From positions 186,001 to 250,000 of the forward strand of contig NZ_VDFW01000005.1 of assembly GCF_006152065.1 (NCBI RefSeq): a stretch of DNA of 64,000 bases, given 5' to 3'. Below are positions 61,689-64,000 of this stretch, in pieces. The position numbers and the translations under genes are program-made. Within the stretch, counting starts at the first letter, position 1. Every line of letters starts with the position of its first letter. The stretch comes from Amycolatopsis alkalitolerans (GTDB lineage: Bacteria > Actinomycetota > Actinomycetes > Mycobacteriales > Pseudonocardiaceae). Under the pieces are notes generated by a model, which was given only the letters and a program-made list of their open reading frames with translations, did not search any database and was not told the DNA's origin.

Positions 61689-62239
61689 GGCGCGTCCAGG
61701 CCCGCGATCACGAACGACCGCAACGCTTTCGCCTCGCCGCCGGCGGAGAACGTCTGCACGATGAGGTCGAACGCGAGCATCCACCGCGCCTTCGCCTCGT
61801 CGGCGGAGAGGTCCGGCCGAGCCGCGCGTAACAGTTCGACCCAGGGGGCGAAGCCGAACCAGCCGGAGGCCCACGACACCGGTCGCCGCCCGAGTACGAG
61901 CCGCGCCAGCAACCGGACGTGCAGCCGCCCGTGAGGTTCGGCGACCAGGCCCACGAACGGACCCATGATCACGTCGACGAGTTCGGCCACGCCCGGGACC
62001 CATCCGGTCTGCCTGCGTTCGGTCACCCGCGTGAGCTCCGCCGCCCACAACGGCGCGAGCCGCCGTTCGAGCAGCGCCGCGACCAGTGCCTCCTTCGAAC
62101 CGAAGTGGTAGTGCACCGCCGCGGGGTTCATCCCGGCCGCGGTGTTGATCGCGCGCACCGAGACCTCGTCGTAGTCCGAGCTCAGCAGCAGGTTCTCGGC
62201 CGCGGCCAGCAACCGGTCACGGGTCGGTTCGTCGAGCAC
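61685..62239 (-). CDS. TetR family regulator of the OYE-SDR operon
   Basis: A 184-residue protein from GTG 62239. SSDYDEVSVRAINTAAGMNP then AAVHYHFGSKEALVAALL is the helix-turn-helix. It is the first gene of a three-gene unit whose members overlap by 4 and 10 nt, so it is autoregulatory in all likelihood. A Trp-rich stretch (WASGWFGFAPW) in the ligand domain suggests a bulky hydrophobic effector. Confidence 0.9.
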   Translation of the reverse strand: MLDEPTRDRLLAAAENLLLSSDYDEVSVRAINTAAGMNPAAVHYHFGSKEALVAALLERRLAPLWAAELTRVTERRQTGWVPGVAELVDVIMGPFVGLVAEPHGRLHVRLLARLVLGRRPVSWASGWFGFAPWVELLRAARPDLSADEAKARWMLAFDLIVQTFSAGGEAKALRSFVIAGLDAP

Positions 62240-62271
62240 GGGTCCCAGTAGACACCGTTTCCATCAGGATT

Positions 62272-63153
62272 TCAATCAGTGTTTGAATCCTTGTTCGGGC
62301 GCCGGTGCAGCAGGTCGAAGCGGGACCACATCGCCTCGGCCGTTTCGATCGACCCCCTGGTCCTGGCCGGGTCGATGGACGCCAGTTGGGCGACGATCGC
62401 CTGCACGAGTGCCATCCCGGCGGTCAGCGACGGGAAGAACGTGACGCCCTCGGCCGGCACCATCAGCACGCGCTCCGCCGCGTTGGCCAGCGCTGGGCTG
62501 GCCGCGTCGGTGATTGCGAAGACGCGCGCACCCCGGTCATGCGCTTCGTGTGCGGCGAGGACCGTGCTCTCGTACAGGCGCCAGAAGCTGATCGCGACGA
62601 GCACGTCGTCCTCGGTGATCTTCGCGGTGGTGTTGGCCAGCTCCGCGTCACCCGCCGTAATCGCGCGCACGTCGTACCCGGCGAGACGGGCGTTGTGCGC
62701 GAACGCGATGCCCACCGCCGCGTAGCTGCCGTCCGCGATCACGATCGTGCGGCGGGCCCCCGCGACCGCCTTGGCCACCTCGTTGAGCTCGTGCTCGGCG
62801 AACCGGCGGTGCAGCAGCGCCAGGCTGTCGAGGTCACGCCGGAGCGACGCGCCGGCCGCCGAGCCGACGCTGTGGTGCTCCTCGGCGACCTGGGGCGCGC
62901 TCAGCGAGGACAGGTACCGCGCACGCAGTTCCTGTTGCAGCGCGGGCCATCCCGCGAAACCGAGCGCCTGCGCCGTCCTGGTCACCGTCGCGACGTTGAC
63001 CCCCGCCAACCGCGCGAGTTCCGCGGTGGACCCGAACGACGCGCGCCGCGGCTGGGTGAGCAGGACCTGCAGGACGGCGGCCGACTTCGGCCGCAGGCCG
63101 CGCTCGGGCAACCGCGCGCGCAGCCATCCTTCGAAATCTTCCGCGTCCACCAC
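62272..63153 (-). CDS. MurR/RpiR family regulator with SIS domain
   Basis: A 293-residue protein from GTG 63153 (GTG 63150 also possible). The N-terminal HTH_6 reads GSTAELARLAGVNVATVTRTAQALGFAGWPAL. The SIS phosphosugar domain spans about 120-260 (RTIVIADGSYAAVGIAFAHNARLAG, EDDVLVAISFWRL, ARVFAITDAASPALANAA). It is divergent from an MFS gene across a 16-bp perfect inverted repeat. Confidence 0.92.
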   Translation of the reverse strand: MVDAEDFEGWLRARLPERGLRPKSAAVLQVLLTQPRRASFGSTAELARLAGVNVATVTRTAQALGFAGWPALQQELRARYLSSLSAPQVAEEHHSVGSAAGASLRRDLDSLALLHRRFAEHELNEVAKAVAGARRTIVIADGSYAAVGIAFAHNARLAGYDVRAITAGDAELANTTAKITEDDVLVAISFWRLYESTVLAAHEAHDRGARVFAITDAASPALANAAERVLMVPAEGVTFFPSLTAGMALVQAIVAQLASIDPARTRGSIETAEAMWSRFDLLHRRPNKDSNTD

Positions 63154-63184
63154 TCACTCACCGTAGCTTGTGCTGTGCTGGTAG

Positions 63185-63272
63185 GTAACAAGCCGATCGG
63201 CACCCACGGCGACTGGTCAACGTAGCCCGGCCGCCGGTTGGTCGGTCGGCCCACTTCCGATCGGCTTGTTAC
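63185..63272. promoter_or_regulatory. 16-bp perfect inverted repeats in the rpiR-MFS divergent region
   Basis: GTAACAAGCCGATCGG (63185-63200) and CCGATCGGCTTGTTAC (63257-63272) are exact inverse complements 56 bp apart. A short AATCT-N5-AGATT element follows at about 63282-63296. Two separate operator half-sets or a looping repressor are possible. Confidence 0.6.
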
Positions 63273-63325
63273 GTGCTTGCAAAATCTATTGCAGATTGTC
63301 AGAAATGCAGTATACGTTGACCGCC

Positions 63326-64000
63326 ATGACGCTGCTGGCACGACTCGACCGGCTCCCGCTGAGCAGGCCGCACTACCTGCTTCTGCTCGTCGGCGGGCTG
63401 GGTTACACGTTCGACGGCATGGACGCGGCGGTCGTCGCCTTCCTGCTGCCCAGTGCGAAAACGGCCTGGCACCTGAGCAACGGCGAACTCGGCCTCATCG
63501 GCTCGGCCAGCCCCTTCGGGTTCCTGTTCGGGGCGATCGCGGCCGGCCTGCTCGGCGACCGGATCGGCCGCAAGAAGGTCATGATGTACGCGCTCGCCTT
63601 CTACGCGCTGCTTTCGGTGGTGGCGGCGGTCGCGCCGAACTACGAGATCTTCCTCGGCGCGCGGGTGCTCGCCGGGTTCGGCACGGGCGCGGAAAGTGCG
63701 ATCATCGCGCCCTTCCTCTCCGAATTCGTGCCGGCCAAACGACGCGGCTGGTTCGTCGGGGCGCTCGCGGGATTCTTCTCCTTCGGGTTCGTCGGCGCGG
63801 CGTTGCTCGGCCGGTTCGTCGTTTCGGAACTGCCCGAGGGGTGGCGTATCGCGCAGGTGATCACCGCGCTGCCGGTCGTGTTGCTGCTGTGGTGGCGGCG
63901 TTCGCTGCCCGAGTCGCCGCGGTTCCTGCTCTCCCAGGGGCGCGCCGCCGAGGCCGAGCGGGTGGTCGCGAAGCTCGAACGCGATGTCGAGAAGGCGACA
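63326..64000 (+). CDS. MFS transporter (3' part outside the window)
   Basis: ATG 63326 opens a frame that runs past the window end (225 codons visible). GGLGYTFDGMDAAVVAFLLP and AGLLGDRIGRKKVMMYALA carry the DGxD first-helix and GDRxGRKK loop motifs of the aromatic acid:H+/metabolite symporter groups, and GFGTGAESAIIAPFLSEFVP is helix 4-5. It is divergent from the RpiR regulator, which probably controls it. Confidence 0.9.
   Translation, partial: MTLLARLDRLPLSRPHYLLLLVGGLGYTFDGMDAAVVAFLLPSAKTAWHLSNGELGLIGSASPFGFLFGAIAAGLLGDRIGRKKVMMYALAFYALLSVVAAVAPNYEIFLGARVLAGFGTGAESAIIAPFLSEFVPAKRRGWFVGALAGFFSFGFVGAALLGRFVVSELPEGWRIAQVITALPVVLLLWWRRSLPESPRFLLSQGRAAEAERVVAKLERDVEKAT

Overview
The window is very GC-rich, densely coded DNA with many GTG starts and 4-nt ATGA/GTGA gene overlaps. 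Its gene content (geosmin synthase, EshA-type proteins, F420/deazaflavin-dependent enzymes, actinobacterial phenylacetate genes, many TetR regulators) points to a filamentous actinomycete, most likely Pseudonocardiaceae and Amycolatopsis-like. This placement is inferred, not computed. I saw no rRNA, tRNA, CRISPR array, transposase or phage module.

Layout. 1-16.2 kb: a DnaN paralogue, a PNPOx-fold protein, leuB, a decayed HMG-CoA lyase, a sulfatase/MFS pair facing a SorC regulator, a membrane phosphatase-superfamily protein, a NUDIX enzyme, a decayed formate/nitrite channel, a VOC protein, TetR, DUF427, a large RecB-nuclease/RNase H-like/helicase fusion and a deazaflavin-dependent reductase. 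16.2-20.6 kb: TetR and a heterodimeric ABC exporter with two operator-like sites, followed by a 21-bp intergenic repeat array. 20.9-28.7 kb: a terpenoid and nanocompartment island with geosmin synthase, an odd Cys/Thr/Pro-rich small protein coupled to a DUF4239 protein, and divergently two tandem cNMP-domain encapsulin shell proteins (family 2B, EshA-like) overlapping a polyprenyl diphosphate synthase. 28.7-43.6 kb: a phenylacetate catabolic locus (TetR, paaK, paaI, paaZABCDE), a complete branched-chain-type ABC importer, and a GAF histidine kinase with its response regulator.

43.6-55.2 kb: a probable aromatic or heteroaromatic catabolic locus. An IclR regulator and two MFS transporters face an operon of CoxG-like, FAD, molybdopterin and 2Fe-2S subunits, an alpha/beta hydrolase and a UbiD-type decarboxylase. 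The IclR gene is flanked by two near-identical operator-like sites, one before each transcription unit. This operon holds two unusual structures. The 2Fe-2S subunit has a 180-residue tail of 36 pentapeptide units encoded by a 15-bp minisatellite. The hydrolase/ubiD junction is tandemly duplicated with an exact 86-bp period, creating two 29-codon ORFs that keep the 4-nt stop/start overlaps. 55.2-64 kb: MerR-thioredoxin, a DinB-like protein and a hydrolase facing a TetR gene across a perfect 44-bp palindrome, an amino-acid permease remnant, a membrane protein, a TetR/old-yellow-enzyme/SDR operon, and an RpiR regulator divergent from an MFS gene cut by the window end.

The strongest candidates for something new are the two-shell encapsulin operon (with a 158-nt near-identical tract between the two genes), the CoxS-like minisatellite tail and the duplicated hydrolase/ubiD junction. 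Three pseudogenes (HMG-CoA lyase, FNT channel, APC permease) show ongoing gene decay. All family calls come from reading the sequence; no database search was run.
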